Below are positions 1-7,692 of a stretch of DNA of 25,499 nucleotides, one piece after another. Position 1 is the first letter of the stretch; every line of letters begins with the position of its first letter. Both the position numbers and the translations under genes were made by a program. The notes beneath the pieces were generated by a model, which was given only the letters and a program-made list of their open reading frames with translations, was not told the DNA's origin and did not search any database. This stretch comes from a candidate division Hyd24-12 bacterium UBA5074 (GTDB lineage: Bacteria; Fermentibacterota; Fermentibacteria; Fermentibacterales; Fermentibacteraceae), in contig DIAQ01000111.1 of assembly GCA_002414865.1 (NCBI GenBank), forward strand, positions 2,333 through 27,831, written 5' to 3'.

Positions 1-342
1 GTCAGCGATGCGATGACATGGGTGGGCACGCCGTACGTATATGGAGGCACCGGCCCCTCCGGCTTCGACTGCAGCGGCCTGGTCTGCCGGGTCTTCTCGG
101 ACAACGGTGTCACCCTGCCCCGGACCGTGACCGGGATGATGGAGCTGGGCAGCGAAGTGGCGGTGGATAGTCTGTTGCCGGGAGATCTCCTGATCTTCGA
201 CAACCCGAGGCATGTGGGCATCTTCATAGGTGACGGGCAGTTCATCCACTCCTCGTCGTGGCAGGGGAGGGGTGTAGTCATAACTCCCCTTGCGCAGGAG
301 AATTATTCTAGACGCTTCACCTGCGCGAGAAGGGTCATCTGA
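1..342 (+). CDS. NlpC/P60 family cysteine peptidase, C-terminal part
   Basis: The frame is open from the first base, so this is the 3' end of a longer gene whose start lies outside the window. The visible 113 residues are an NlpC/P60 (C40) peptidase domain, a fold that cleaves D-gamma-glutamyl-meso-diaminopimelate bonds in peptidoglycan peptides and acts in the cell envelope. The nucleophile motif FDCSGLV, the second-site motif RHVGIFIG with the catalytic His, and a third polar site FIHSS are all present in order and spacing, so the domain looks active. N-terminal targeting or SH3 domains cannot be seen. The stop is TGA at 340-342, and a cupin gene follows after 29 bases, perhaps in the same transcript. 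The family call is secure; the cellular role (wall hydrolase in division, growth or recycling) is not resolved. Confidence 0.9.
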   Translation, partial: VSDAMTWVGTPYVYGGTGPSGFDCSGLVCRVFSDNGVTLPRTVTGMMELGSEVAVDSLLPGDLLIFDNPRHVGIFIGDGQFIHSSSWQGRGVVITPLAQENYSRRFTCARRVI

Positions 343-371
343 GCGCCCGAAAGGCGTGGGAGGGAGGGGAG

Positions 372-749
372 ATGAGCGACTCGAGCATGTCCGCGGCCCA
401 GAGCGCGATGCCGGCGGCCCAGCCTCTCGATCTGGCCGGGCTGGTGTCCTATCAGGGCGGATCCGTGGTGAGCCGCACCCTGTTGAAGAAGAACGGCGGC
501 ACGGTCACCCTTTTCGCATTCGACTCCTTCGAGGGGCTCTCCGAGCACACCGCACCGTTCGACGCCGTGGTGCTGGTCCTCGATGGAAAGGCCGAGCTGA
601 CGATCGGTGGCAGGAGGGTGACGGCGGGAGCAGGCCAGTCGGTGCTCATGCCCGCCGGTGTCCCGCATGCGGTCTTCGCCCGGACGCCATTCAAGATGCT
701 TCTAGTGATGATCCGCGAGGTGCAGGGCCAGGCTCAGGACGGCGCCTGA
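372..749 (+). CDS. Small single-domain cupin protein
   Basis: A 125-residue protein preceded by a strong ribosome binding site (GGAGGGGAG ending a few bases before the ATG at 372). After a flexible Ala/Ser/Gln-rich N-terminus of about 20 residues, residues 30-115 form a conserved cupin barrel. The first motif region (EHTAPFDAVV...DGKAEL) has one His followed by P-F-D. The second motif region has MPAGVPHAV, with one His. This matches the small cupins common in anaerobes, where the usual HxH...E metal set is only partly kept. A bound metal or small ligand is likely but the substrate cannot be predicted. The position just downstream of an NlpC/P60 gene may only reflect co-transcription. No terminator is obvious after the TGA at 747-749. 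Confidence 0.85.
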   Translation: MSDSSMSAAQSAMPAAQPLDLAGLVSYQGGSVVSRTLLKKNGGTVTLFAFDSFEGLSEHTAPFDAVVLVLDGKAELTIGGRRVTAGAGQSVLMPAGVPHAVFARTPFKMLLVMIREVQGQAQDGA

Positions 750-1200
750 GAGCGGAGCCGCGCCCGGGGTCGCACATGCAGTAAGCTTACGCCTCGAGTG
801 ACCTGCCTCCGCGTGCCGGACTTGCACACTGCAGTGATCTCGAAAGCTCACCCAGCCTGCTCACCTCCACCAGCGCCCGGACTCCGGATCGCCGAAGACC
901 TTCCCCGCCAGAATACTGCGGGGCGGGTCGGGGGTCGGCACCGAGGACGAGGGGGGATGGCCTGCTGACACCCCCGGGTGTCCTCGAAATCGTCGCGGGA
1001 GAAGGCATCAGGCTGCAGCCGGAGGCCGAAGGGGACCAGGCCAGTCCGACCTTGGCAAGCTAATACGATGTATATAAATAGGGCTCTGGAATGGCCCTGC
1101 GGATCGGCGCCGAGCTATATATCACGGACACCGGAAGGTGGCTTCAGGTATTTCAGTGCATCGGTCAAGCTTTTCAACCAGGGAAGGGAAGCACTCAGGC
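750..1200. other. 450-base intergenic region upstream of the lyase/hydratase operon
   Basis: No convincing gene is present; the short frames here have no family resemblance and no ribosome binding sites. The stretch is GC-rich except for an AT-rich island at about 1060-1085 that carries the best promoter candidate. A weak inverted repeat CCCCGC/GCGGGG (903-908 and 918-923) has a 9-base loop and no T-tract, so it is a poor terminator candidate for the cupin gene. From the AT island to the lyase ATG there are about 115 bases, enough for a leader RNA, but no known riboswitch pattern was recognised. Confidence 0.5.
1052..1078 (+). promoter_or_regulatory. Putative sigma70-type promoter for the lyase/hydratase operon
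   Basis: TTGGCA at 1052-1057 and TATAAA at 1073-1078 are separated by 15 bases, in the only strongly AT-rich patch of a 450-base GC-rich intergenic region upstream of the three-gene operon. The -10 match is 5 of 6; the spacing is shorter than the ideal 17. Transcription would start near 1085 and leave a leader of about 115 bases. Confidence 0.4.
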
Positions 1201-2148
1201 ATGAAGAAGACGACCGTCCTCAGGCAGGGCATCATGGAGCGCCGTGCTCTCGTGTGCCCCGGCGCGCACGATGCGATGAGCGCCAAGGTTATCGAGAAAT
1301 GCGGATTCGAGGCGATCCAGATATCCGGCTACGGCGTGGCCGGCTCCTTCCTGGGCAAGCCCGATGTCGGTCTGGTCCAGATGAAGGATGTCCTCGACAC
1401 CGCATGGAACATCGCCGCCTCAGTCGAGATCCCCGTGATGATCGACCTGGACACCGGGGGAGGCAACGCCGTCAACGCCGCATACAACACAGAGCGCACC
1501 ATCATGATGGGCCTGGCCGGCATGAACATCGAGGACCAGATCTTCCCCAAGCGCTGCGGCCATATGAGCGGCAAGGAAGTCATCTCGGCCGAGGAGATGG
1601 CCGGCAAGATCACGGCGTGCGCAGCCGTGCGTGACAGGCTCGACAAGGACTTCATCATCAACGCCAGGACGGACTGCTTTGCCTCCATGGGCCTGGATGA
1701 GGCCATCCGCCGCTCCAACCTGTACCTGCAGGCCGGAGCCGACCTGGCGTTCATCGATGGCATCAAGACCCGCGCCGATGTCGAGCGTGCGGTCAGAGAG
1801 GTCAAGGGTCCCCTGTCAGTAAATCTCATGGATGCCATCTCCGGCATGAAGACCGAGCTCATCCCCATCCCCGAGCTCGCGAAGATGGGCGTCGGGAGGG
1901 TATCGATCCCCGTTGCCTCCATCATGGTTGTCCACAAGGCTCTCATGAGCTTCTTCACCGCCCTCAAGGCCTCCCCGACTGGCACTCTTCCAGGCCAGTT
2001 CCAGTGGGTCTCCAACTTCGAGGACTACACCGACTTCGTGGGTCTCAAGGACTACAGGCAGATGGAGGACAGGTATCTGCCCAAGGGCCGTCTCGACGAG
2101 AAGTACCAGGGCAAGGGCAAGATCGTGGAGGGCGAGGGCAAGCAGTAG
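1201..2148 (+). CDS. Isocitrate lyase/PEP mutase superfamily C-C lyase
   Basis: A 315-residue protein. The ATG at 1201 is chosen because the frame upstream does not resemble the family and a GGGAAGGGA ribosome binding site lies at about 1182-1190. It has the superfamily's signature KRCGHM (residues 117-122) with the catalytic Cys, the SGYG entry loop (42-45), the Mg2+-site acidic segment DLDTGGG (82-88), NIEDQ (109-113) and NARTD (154-158). Known members include 2-methylisocitrate lyase (PrpB), 2,3-dimethylmalate lyase, oxaloacetate hydrolase/decarboxylase and PEP mutase, which make or break a C-C or P-C bond next to a 2-oxo/enolate centre. It is followed by both subunits of a LeuCD-type hydro-lyase. 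That recalls the 2,3-dimethylmalate lyase plus dimethylmaleate hydratase pair of Eubacterium barkeri nicotinate fermentation, and also methylcitrate-cycle logic. No citrate synthase-like gene is nearby, so the substrate is open. Confidence 0.88.
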   Translation: MKKTTVLRQGIMERRALVCPGAHDAMSAKVIEKCGFEAIQISGYGVAGSFLGKPDVGLVQMKDVLDTAWNIAASVEIPVMIDLDTGGGNAVNAAYNTERTIMMGLAGMNIEDQIFPKRCGHMSGKEVISAEEMAGKITACAAVRDRLDKDFIINARTDCFASMGLDEAIRRSNLYLQAGADLAFIDGIKTRADVERAVREVKGPLSVNLMDAISGMKTELIPIPELAKMGVGRVSIPVASIMVVHKALMSFFTALKASPTGTLPGQFQWVSNFEDYTDFVGLKDYRQMEDRYLPKGRLDEKYQGKGKIVEGEGKQ

Positions 2149-2159
2149 GATGCGTCGCA

Positions 2160-2184
2160 GCCGGAGGGGCGCCGCCCCTCCGGC
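2160..2184 (+). promoter_or_regulatory. Intercistronic hairpin between the lyase and hydratase large subunit
   Basis: A perfect 11-bp inverted repeat (2160-2170 and 2174-2184) with a 3-base loop lies in the 69-base gap between the lyase stop and the next ATG. No T-run follows, so simple intrinsic termination is unlikely. RNA stabilisation, processing or partial attenuation inside the operon is more plausible. The role is inferred. Confidence 0.5.
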
Positions 2185-2217
2185 ACCGCCCCGGCACGAC
2201 TCAAAGGAGTGCAGTCG

Positions 2218-3537
2218 ATGGGTATGACGATGGTCCAGAAGATCCTGGCGCGGGCGTCAGGACAGTCTTCGGTGGCCGTGGGCGACGTGGTGGAGCCCCG
2301 TGTGGACCTGGCCATGTCGCACGAGAACGGCGCACTGGTGATCAACCAGTTCGCCGAGATCTACAAGGACACCGGGATAGATGCGAAGGTGTGGGATCCC
2401 TCGAAGATCGCCATCATCTTCGATCACCGCGTGCCGGCCGAGAGCTCCAAGACCGCTACGAACCAGAAGAAGATCCGCGATTTCGTGGCGAAGCAGGGCA
2501 TCTCGAAGTTTCATGACATCAGGGGCGACGAGGGCGGCATCTGCCACCAGATCCTCCCCGAGAACGGCTACGTGATCCCGGGCAGCGTCGTCGTGGGGAC
2601 CGACAGCCACACCACGAGCCACGGGGCGCTGGGCACCTTCGCGTTCGGCATCGGCGCGACCGAGATGGCCTCCGTGTGGACCCTCGGCAGGGTGCTCAAC
2701 GTCGAAGTCCCGGCGACCATCAAGGTGGTCGTGAACGGCATTCTGCCCAGGTTCGTCGAGCCCAAGGACATAATCCTGAAGCTCATCGGCATGCTCACGG
2801 CAGAAGGCGCGAATTTCAGGGTGATCGAATTCCATGGCGGGACCATCCGCAACATGTCCACATCGGGAAGGCTCGTGCTGTGCAACATGTCGGTGGAGGC
2901 CGGCGCCACCAGCGGCATAGTCCCTCCCGACGAGGAAACCCTCCGTTATCTGCGCGAGGAAGCCGGCGTCGCAGAGGCACCGGAGATCTGCAGCCCCGAT
3001 GCCGACGCAGTCTATGACAGAGTCGTGGAGATCGACGCCTCGACCCTCGAGCCGCAGATCGCGTTCCCCCATACCGTGGACAATGTGAAGCCGATTGGCG
3101 AAGCGGTCGGCATAAAGGTGCAGCAGATCGTGATAGGATCGTGCACGAACGGGAGACTCGACGACCTTGCGACAGCCGCAGGCATCCTGAAGGGCCGCAA
3201 GGTGGCCAGAAGCGTGAGGATGCTGGTTTTCCCGGCCTCGTTCCGCATCTATGCCGCAGCTCTGGACAGGGGATACATCGGCACATTGATTTCGGCCGGA
3301 GCCGTCGTGATGAACCCCGGATGCGGGCCCTGCCTGGGTGTCCATCAGGGTGCGCTTGCCGACGGCGACAAGGCACTCGCCACGACGAACCGCAACTTCA
3401 AGGGCAGGATGGGCAATCCCGGCGCAGAGGTCTATCTGTGCTCGCCGGCAGTCGCGGCTGCCAGCGCCATCACGGGCGAGATAACCGATCCGCGGAAGCT
3501 GCAGGCCGGGCCTGCGCCTGAAGAGAAGGCGAGGTGA
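2218..3537 (+). CDS. Aconitase/LeuC-family hydro-lyase large subunit
   Basis: A 439-residue protein of the 3-isopropylmalate dehydratase/homoaconitase large-subunit type, which isomerises or (de)hydrates hydroxy acids with a [4Fe-4S] cluster in the cytosol. The three cluster cysteines are visible in IGSCTNGR (C309) and NPGCGPC (C369, C372), and the substrate-loop motif GTDSHTTSHG is at 128-136. The ATG at 2218 is preferred over the upstream GTG at 2209, because AAAGGAG (2203-2209) is then 8 bases upstream and the GTG would overlap it. At about 440 residues it has the length of the shorter archaeal/bacterial LeuC-2 type, which pairs with a separate LeuD-like subunit, and that gene follows after 4 bases. 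No leucine synthesis genes (leuA, leuB) are seen. With the lyase upstream, a 2,3-dimethylmalate, methylcitrate or similar substrate fits better, but this is inference. Confidence 0.88.
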   Translation: MGMTMVQKILARASGQSSVAVGDVVEPRVDLAMSHENGALVINQFAEIYKDTGIDAKVWDPSKIAIIFDHRVPAESSKTATNQKKIRDFVAKQGISKFHDIRGDEGGICHQILPENGYVIPGSVVVGTDSHTTSHGALGTFAFGIGATEMASVWTLGRVLNVEVPATIKVVVNGILPRFVEPKDIILKLIGMLTAEGANFRVIEFHGGTIRNMSTSGRLVLCNMSVEAGATSGIVPPDEETLRYLREEAGVAEAPEICSPDADAVYDRVVEIDASTLEPQIAFPHTVDNVKPIGEAVGIKVQQIVIGSCTNGRLDDLATAAGILKGRKVARSVRMLVFPASFRIYAAALDRGYIGTLISAGAVVMNPGCGPCLGVHQGALADGDKALATTNRNFKGRMGNPGAEVYLCSPAVAAASAITGEITDPRKLQAGPAPEEKAR

Positions 3538-3541
3538 CGCG

Positions 3542-4039
3542 ATGTCCAGGGTCGTGCTGAAGCTCGGTGCCGATATCTCCACGGACATCATCTACCCCGG
3601 CAGGTTCATGGCTACCGTACTCCCTACGGAGACACCGCAGTTCTGCTTTGCGGACATGACGGAGTTCAACGCGAAGCTCAGAGCCAGGGAGATACTCGCG
3701 GGATCGGTCATAGTCGCCGACAAGAACTTCGGTTGCGGCTCCTCCCGCGAACAGGCCGCCTCCTGCATAAAGGGACATGACTTGAAGGTCATCGCGAAGA
3801 ACTTCGCGCGGATCTTCATGCAGAACGCCATCAATCTGGGTCTCGACATGGTGATCTGCCCGGGCATAGAAGCTTCGGAGGGGGATGACCTGATCGTCGA
3901 GGGTGGCGTCGTGAAGAACCTCACCACGGGCCGCTCCTTCGAGATCGATCCCATGCCGAAGGCCCGTCAGGCGATCATCGACGCTGGCGGGCTGATTCCC
4001 TACACGCGCAAGATCGTCCTGGAGTCTCACGGGAGATAG
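3542..4039 (+). CDS. Aconitase/LeuD-family hydro-lyase small subunit
   Basis: A 165-residue swivelling-domain subunit that completes the active site of the preceding large subunit. The family motif NFGCGSSRE lies at residues 62-70 with its substrate-binding Ser-Ser-Arg. YPGRFM (19-23) and IFMQNAINLG (91-100) are the usual surrounding segments. The ATG is 4 bases after the large-subunit stop, and its ribosome binding site GAGGTGA overlaps that stop codon, so the subunits are probably translationally coupled in equal amounts. The length is typical for LeuD/DmdB-like subunits of two-component dehydratases. The gene ends the operon, and a 10-bp hairpin follows at 4061. Substrate is undetermined for the reasons given for the large subunit. 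Confidence 0.88.
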   Translation: MSRVVLKLGADISTDIIYPGRFMATVLPTETPQFCFADMTEFNAKLRAREILAGSVIVADKNFGCGSSREQAASCIKGHDLKVIAKNFARIFMQNAINLGLDMVICPGIEASEGDDLIVEGGVVKNLTTGRSFEIDPMPKARQAIIDAGGLIPYTRKIVLESHGR

Positions 4040-4060
4040 CAGGCGCTGTTCGAGTGACAT

Positions 4061-4084
4061 GAGGCCCCGCTCAGGCGGGGCCTC
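4061..4084 (+). terminator. Intrinsic terminator-like hairpin after the hydratase operon
   Basis: A 10-bp perfect GC-rich stem (4061-4070 with 4075-4084) and TCAG loop lies 21 bases after the small-subunit stop. The downstream T content is modest (TTCGTCTGT). Its position at the end of the operon supports termination. Confidence 0.7.
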
Positions 4085-4387
4085 TTCGTCTGTAGGACCC
4101 GCCCCGGGTCGGGCTCCCGACCTCCCGGCCATGGAACCAGTCGCAGGGCCTCTCTCGATGGGATGATTGACACATGACCGCGGGATGAGGTGCGGGAGGT
4201 CGGCGAAGGCAAGACATCCTGGCAGGTGCCGCATCGCATGGGGAAATAATCCCTGCATGCAGTAAGACATCCCCGAAACAGTGTTCCGAGGCTTTGGCGC
4301 TAGAACACAAGTTGTTAAACAGCAATTGAATACAAACTGGAACTTCGCTTGCTTACGATATTGGAGGACATCTGCAAGGGAGGTTTC
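4085..4387. other. Intergenic region with a long-range inverted repeat and an AT-rich end
   Basis: No gene is seen. An 11-bp perfect inverted repeat, CCGACCTCCCG at 4117-4127 and its complement at 4193-4203, could close a stem around 65 bases. The region becomes AT-rich from about 4300 to 4370, just before the secreted-protein gene. A GGAACTT (4339-4345) resembles the -35 element of ECF promoters, but no good -10 follows, so a promoter is only suspected. Confidence 0.4.
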
Positions 4388-5005
4388 ATGAACGCGATCG
4401 CTCTGCTGATCCTCGGCTCTCTCGCTGCCGGAGGGAATCTGCTCCTGGACAGACCGGTGGTGTGCCCTTCCGACAGGGACGTTCTCCAGTACGATGACGG
4501 AACGGCCTACTGGCTCTCATGGGGCGGCCTCTACCGTGGCGTCTTCTTCGACCTGGGAGACTTCTACGGGGATCCCACAGGCTTCTGGGCCGACTCCGTC
4601 GAGTTCTGGTTCTACCATCACGCGAGCTACCCCTGGGATACCGCCAGCTTCTATGCCGAGCTCTACAGTGGGACGGAGGCGGCTCCGGGGACCCTGCTGT
4701 CCCAGGAGTCGGTGACAGCCAGCCACATGTCACCCAGCGTGGGCAGCTACTATCCTCCGATATACCTTCCAGTGCAGTTCTGGGTGATTCTGAACTCGGA
4801 GATGTCGGCCGGAGGCTGGCCTTCTCTGCTCGCCGACAATTCGCCGAACTTCACCGGCTCGCCCCACAGCTTCTACAGCGAGGACTTCATCGTCTGGGAG
4901 CAGATGGAGCTGGGCGACTATTTCATTCGAGTCCACGGCACGCCGATGCTGGGTCTGGAGCAGTGCACCTGGGGCTCTCTCAAGACATTGTGGGATGCAG
5001 AATAG
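4388..5005 (+). CDS. Secreted protein of unknown function
   Basis: A 205-residue protein. The ATG at 4388 is chosen because AGGGAGG lies just upstream and the next residues form a signal peptide (MNAIALLILGSLAAGG). The mature part is rich in aromatic residues, Ser, Gly and acidic residues and low in Lys, typical of an extracellular beta-rich domain. It opens with a QYDDGTAYWLSW segment that resembles the start of jelly-roll/lectin-like modules in other secreted proteins. No catalytic motif or transmembrane helix follows. Unlike the other secreted proteins here it lacks the FlgD-Ig-like C-terminal sorting domain and ends in a short tail containing CTWGSLK. It stands alone, convergent with the GHMP kinase gene 43 bases away. 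Function is unknown. Confidence 0.7.
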   Translation: MNAIALLILGSLAAGGNLLLDRPVVCPSDRDVLQYDDGTAYWLSWGGLYRGVFFDLGDFYGDPTGFWADSVEFWFYHHASYPWDTASFYAELYSGTEAAPGTLLSQESVTASHMSPSVGSYYPPIYLPVQFWVILNSEMSAGGWPSLLADNSPNFTGSPHSFYSEDFIVWEQMELGDYFIRVHGTPMLGLEQCTWGSLKTLWDAE

Positions 5006-5048
5006 GAGGGAGGACGCCGCGGGCGGCATGACGCTGGACCGGGACTCG

Positions 5049-6095
5049 TCACTGCGATGCTGCGATCGTGAGGTCCAGGCAGGAGACTCCGAACGACCTC
5101 TCGAGCTCCTCTGCGAGGAGAACTCTCGAAGTTGCGTCCCGGCACAGGAACTGAGCGGTGCCGTCGCCCTGCGAGCCCACGCCCTTGCCTCCATGGGCGT
5201 ACTCGGAGGCGGCCGGGCAGGCCAGTACACGGTGCAGGACGGGGGCCGTCAGCTGTGAGGGGCAGCAGGGGGCGACCTGCCGGTCGAATATGCCCTGGGC
5301 CTCCTTCATGGCCGCACCGAGGGCAGGCAGGTCCCCCGACTCGACAGCCTCGGAAGCGAGGGAGAGTATCCTCCTGTTAGAGGGACCGAGGGCATCGCGT
5401 ATGCCTCTCTCGCCCGCAAGGAATGCGCTGTTGAGGTCTGCGAGGATGCGCCGGGTGTCCTTTCCTGCGCGGAGATCTACGATGAGCATGTGAAGCTCGG
5501 CTGCCGGGTGGAGCTTCCGCACGCCCAGGGAATCCCCGTCCATCTCGAGAACCACGGGAACCCCGCCGAAAGCGCATGCCTGGTCCATCCTGCCGCATGC
5601 GGAGCCAGCCAGCAGCTCGCCCCGGTAGGCCAGATCCATCTCTTCCTCGACGGAGAGGCCGAGGCCGTGGACGATGTTGAAGGCCCGGGCGGTGAGCACG
5701 CAGATCGCGGCCGACGAGGACAGACCTTTTCGAAGGGGCAGGGTCCGGCGGAGTATGTGCAGCTCCAGCCCGAGCCCGGGAAACCGCTCGAGCAGGACCG
5801 CAGCAGTTCCCGCAGAGTACGAGTCGAACGAACCGGAGGCCGCCACCTCGCACAACAGGCGGGGATCCACCGCATACTGCACCGGTCCTGCCGCACGGCC
5901 AGAGACGTCGATCTGCTCCAGCACGAACGACCCATCGGAACCTCCGGCTTCCGCGAAGATGCCCTGATCGGTTCCTGTGATCATGCAGAGGCCCGGATCG
6001 ACTTCGAGCCCTGATTTCCTGTATCCGCCAGCCCAGTCGGAATGCTCGCCGACGATGCAGAGCCTGCCCGGAACGAAGAGTCTGACTCTGTTCAT
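5049..6095 (-). CDS. GHMP kinase, galactokinase-like
   Basis: A 348-residue sugar/small-molecule kinase of the GHMP superfamily. The galactokinase-type N-terminal signature is recognisable (GRLCIVGEHSDW, residues 10-21). The ATP loop LPLRKGLSSSAA is at 119-130, the catalytic-Asp motif GRMDQ at 168-172, and a third glycine motif GGKGVGSQGDG at 302-312. These predict transfer of the ATP gamma-phosphate to a sugar hydroxyl, probably C1 or an equivalent position, but the substrate is not readable. The ATG overlaps the stop of the upstream membrane protein by four bases (ATGA), so the two are translationally coupled. It is last of the ferredoxin/AOR/membrane protein operon. A sugar-1-phosphate for glycan or lipid-linked sugar synthesis would fit a GT-C-like partner; that is inference. 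Confidence 0.82.
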   Translation of the reverse strand: MNRVRLFVPGRLCIVGEHSDWAGGYRKSGLEVDPGLCMITGTDQGIFAEAGGSDGSFVLEQIDVSGRAAGPVQYAVDPRLLCEVAASGSFDSYSAGTAAVLLERFPGLGLELHILRRTLPLRKGLSSSAAICVLTARAFNIVHGLGLSVEEEMDLAYRGELLAGSACGRMDQACAFGGVPVVLEMDGDSLGVRKLHPAAELHMLIVDLRAGKDTRRILADLNSAFLAGERGIRDALGPSNRRILSLASEAVESGDLPALGAAMKEAQGIFDRQVAPCCPSQLTAPVLHRVLACPAASEYAHGGKGVGSQGDGTAQFLCRDATSRVLLAEELERSFGVSCLDLTIAASQ

Positions 6096-7684
6096 CGCGC
6101 CGGGATGCAGATTGCGGCTCCTGCGCTGCGAACGAGGACCTCGAAGCCATCAGGGATGAGTGAATCGGATGTCAGGACGACCTCTTCGCAGCCGGCAGGC
6201 ACCCCGGGCTGCCCCTGGCCGTATCGCGGATCGAGGCAGGCCTGCACACCCCTCTTCTGCAGCGTGTTGACGATTCCGTCCATCAGGGGCCAGAGCTCGT
6301 GGTCTTCGAGCCTCATGCAGACGGGTCCGCCTTCCTGAACCGCTTCGAGCCCGTGGATCTCGGACGCGAACAGCCATGCTCTCCCGTCTCTCTCCTCGAG
6401 AGTGAGAGCATTCAGCCCGGCCTTGATTCCAGAGACGGATGCGAGTGCGGTCAGGGCGAGGACGGCAGGTCCCAGGAACAATCGTGCCCGTCCCAGGCCT
6501 GTCACGAGCAGGAGAGTGCCGCCGATGGCAAGCCATGAGAGCGGGGCGAGAATGGAGAACCAGAGGAAGAGGTGCGGGTGGAGGCCTTCGCGAATCTGCA
6601 GCGCGGAAATCAGAGTGGTGAGATGCACCGCGAGGGAGAGAACGCATATCGCGATGAGGAGCGTACTCCTGCGCAGCTTCCTGAGAAGCAGGAGGCAGGC
6701 GGTCAGGACCGCCGCCCGGACCAGGATCGTCAGCGCAAAAGACTGCCAGAGGAGGTGCATTCTCCTCATCAACGAGGATGCCAGGGGAAGGCTCTCGATG
6801 TTTACCACCGCAGCAGACCACTCCCTGTACCCATCGAGCGGATCGACAGTCGGCTCCGAGGTCGTGAAATAGGACAGGAGCTGCGAGATGTTGCCCCCGC
6901 CAGGCGTCGTCACTTCCTGGATGACGACGGGCAGCCACAGCACAGCGAAAACCGCGGATGCCGCCCCGATGGAGCGGCCGTCGATCCTCCTCCGCATCAC
7001 GATTGCTGCCGCACCCGCCACGATGAATGCGGAGATGACGGTGGGCACAGTCCCGACATGGCTTTGCGCGGAAAACGATCCGAATGCTACGGCGGCTGCC
7101 AGCCAGATGGGAGTCCCGCCCGCGAGGAAGGCTCCGAGCGAGATGAGCATCGCCAGCATCGGGAGCACCAGCACGAAGGGGTTCCAGTCGCTCAGGAACA
7201 GGATGGGATTGATCGCCCTGATGTAGGCCGCCAGCAGCATGCAGAGCAGGAGATGCATCCCTGGAGGCCCGTGCCTCCTGACTGCGGCATGCATGGCGAG
7301 GATGCTCAGGACAGCTATCGCGCAGACCGTGAGGATGGAGCTCGAGGCGGCCATGCCTGTCAGGTAGTAGAGGGGGATCCTGAGGTAGAAGTACATCGGA
7401 CCGGGATGGAAGAACTCCAGACGGGAGTATGGTCCGGTGAGCGTGTGCCCTGCCTCGGTACTCCGCGTCATCACCTCGAGCAGCGCGATGTCGCCCACGA
7501 CGGGGTAGTCGGGCACCCCGCCGACAACTACGACGAGAGCCGCCGTGAGAAACGGCGACAGGACGAGGAGGAGCCCCAGGGTCGAGAGCGCCCCGTCGGT
7601 CCAGTGTCGGCGGAGGCCTGAAGCGCCTCTGGAGCATGACCGGCCGGCGTCCTCTCCAGTGCCGCGGAATGGACAGCTCGGCAT
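6092..7684 (-). CDS. Polytopic membrane protein, GT-C glycosyltransferase-like
   Basis: About 530 residues with roughly ten or more hydrophobic helices between residues 30 and 450, followed by a soluble C-terminal domain of about 80 residues. The ATG at 7684 is chosen because it lies 8 bases after the AOR stop; the longer frame would run well into the AOR gene. After the first helix comes an acidic loop (DYPVVGDIALLE, 59-70) and then YSRLEFFHPGPMYFY (86-100). This arrangement of an Asp in the first extracytoplasmic loop and a HPGP segment resembles GT39/ArnT-like GT-C enzymes, which use lipid-linked sugars. No Shine-Dalgarno is obvious, so reinitiation after the AOR gene is likely. It overlaps the GHMP kinase start. 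Family membership is moderately supported; the donor and acceptor are unknown. Confidence 0.75.
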   Translation of the reverse strand: MPSCPFRGTGEDAGRSCSRGASGLRRHWTDGALSTLGLLLVLSPFLTAALVVVVGGVPDYPVVGDIALLEVMTRSTEAGHTLTGPYSRLEFFHPGPMYFYLRIPLYYLTGMAASSSILTVCAIAVLSILAMHAAVRRHGPPGMHLLLCMLLAAYIRAINPILFLSDWNPFVLVLPMLAMLISLGAFLAGGTPIWLAAAVAFGSFSAQSHVGTVPTVISAFIVAGAAAIVMRRRIDGRSIGAASAVFAVLWLPVVIQEVTTPGGGNISQLLSYFTTSEPTVDPLDGYREWSAAVVNIESLPLASSLMRRMHLLWQSFALTILVRAAVLTACLLLLRKLRRSTLLIAICVLSLAVHLTTLISALQIREGLHPHLFLWFSILAPLSWLAIGGTLLLVTGLGRARLFLGPAVLALTALASVSGIKAGLNALTLEERDGRAWLFASEIHGLEAVQEGGPVCMRLEDHELWPLMDGIVNTLQKRGVQACLDPRYGQGQPGVPAGCEEVVLTSDSLIPDGFEVLVRSAGAAICIPAR

Positions 7685-7692
7685 GAGGCTGT

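Noticed and set aside
787..1008. A 73-codon minus-strand open frame in the first long intergenic region
   Set aside because: No ribosome binding site, no family resemblance and biased composition.
2257..3591. A 444-codon minus-strand open frame opposite the hydratase large subunit
   Set aside because: The plus strand carries a fully conserved LeuC-type protein; the antisense frame is a composition artefact rich in His, Arg and Asp.
4167..4172. TTGACA as the -35 of a promoter for the secreted-protein gene
   Set aside because: No acceptable -10 hexamer lies 16-18 bases downstream.
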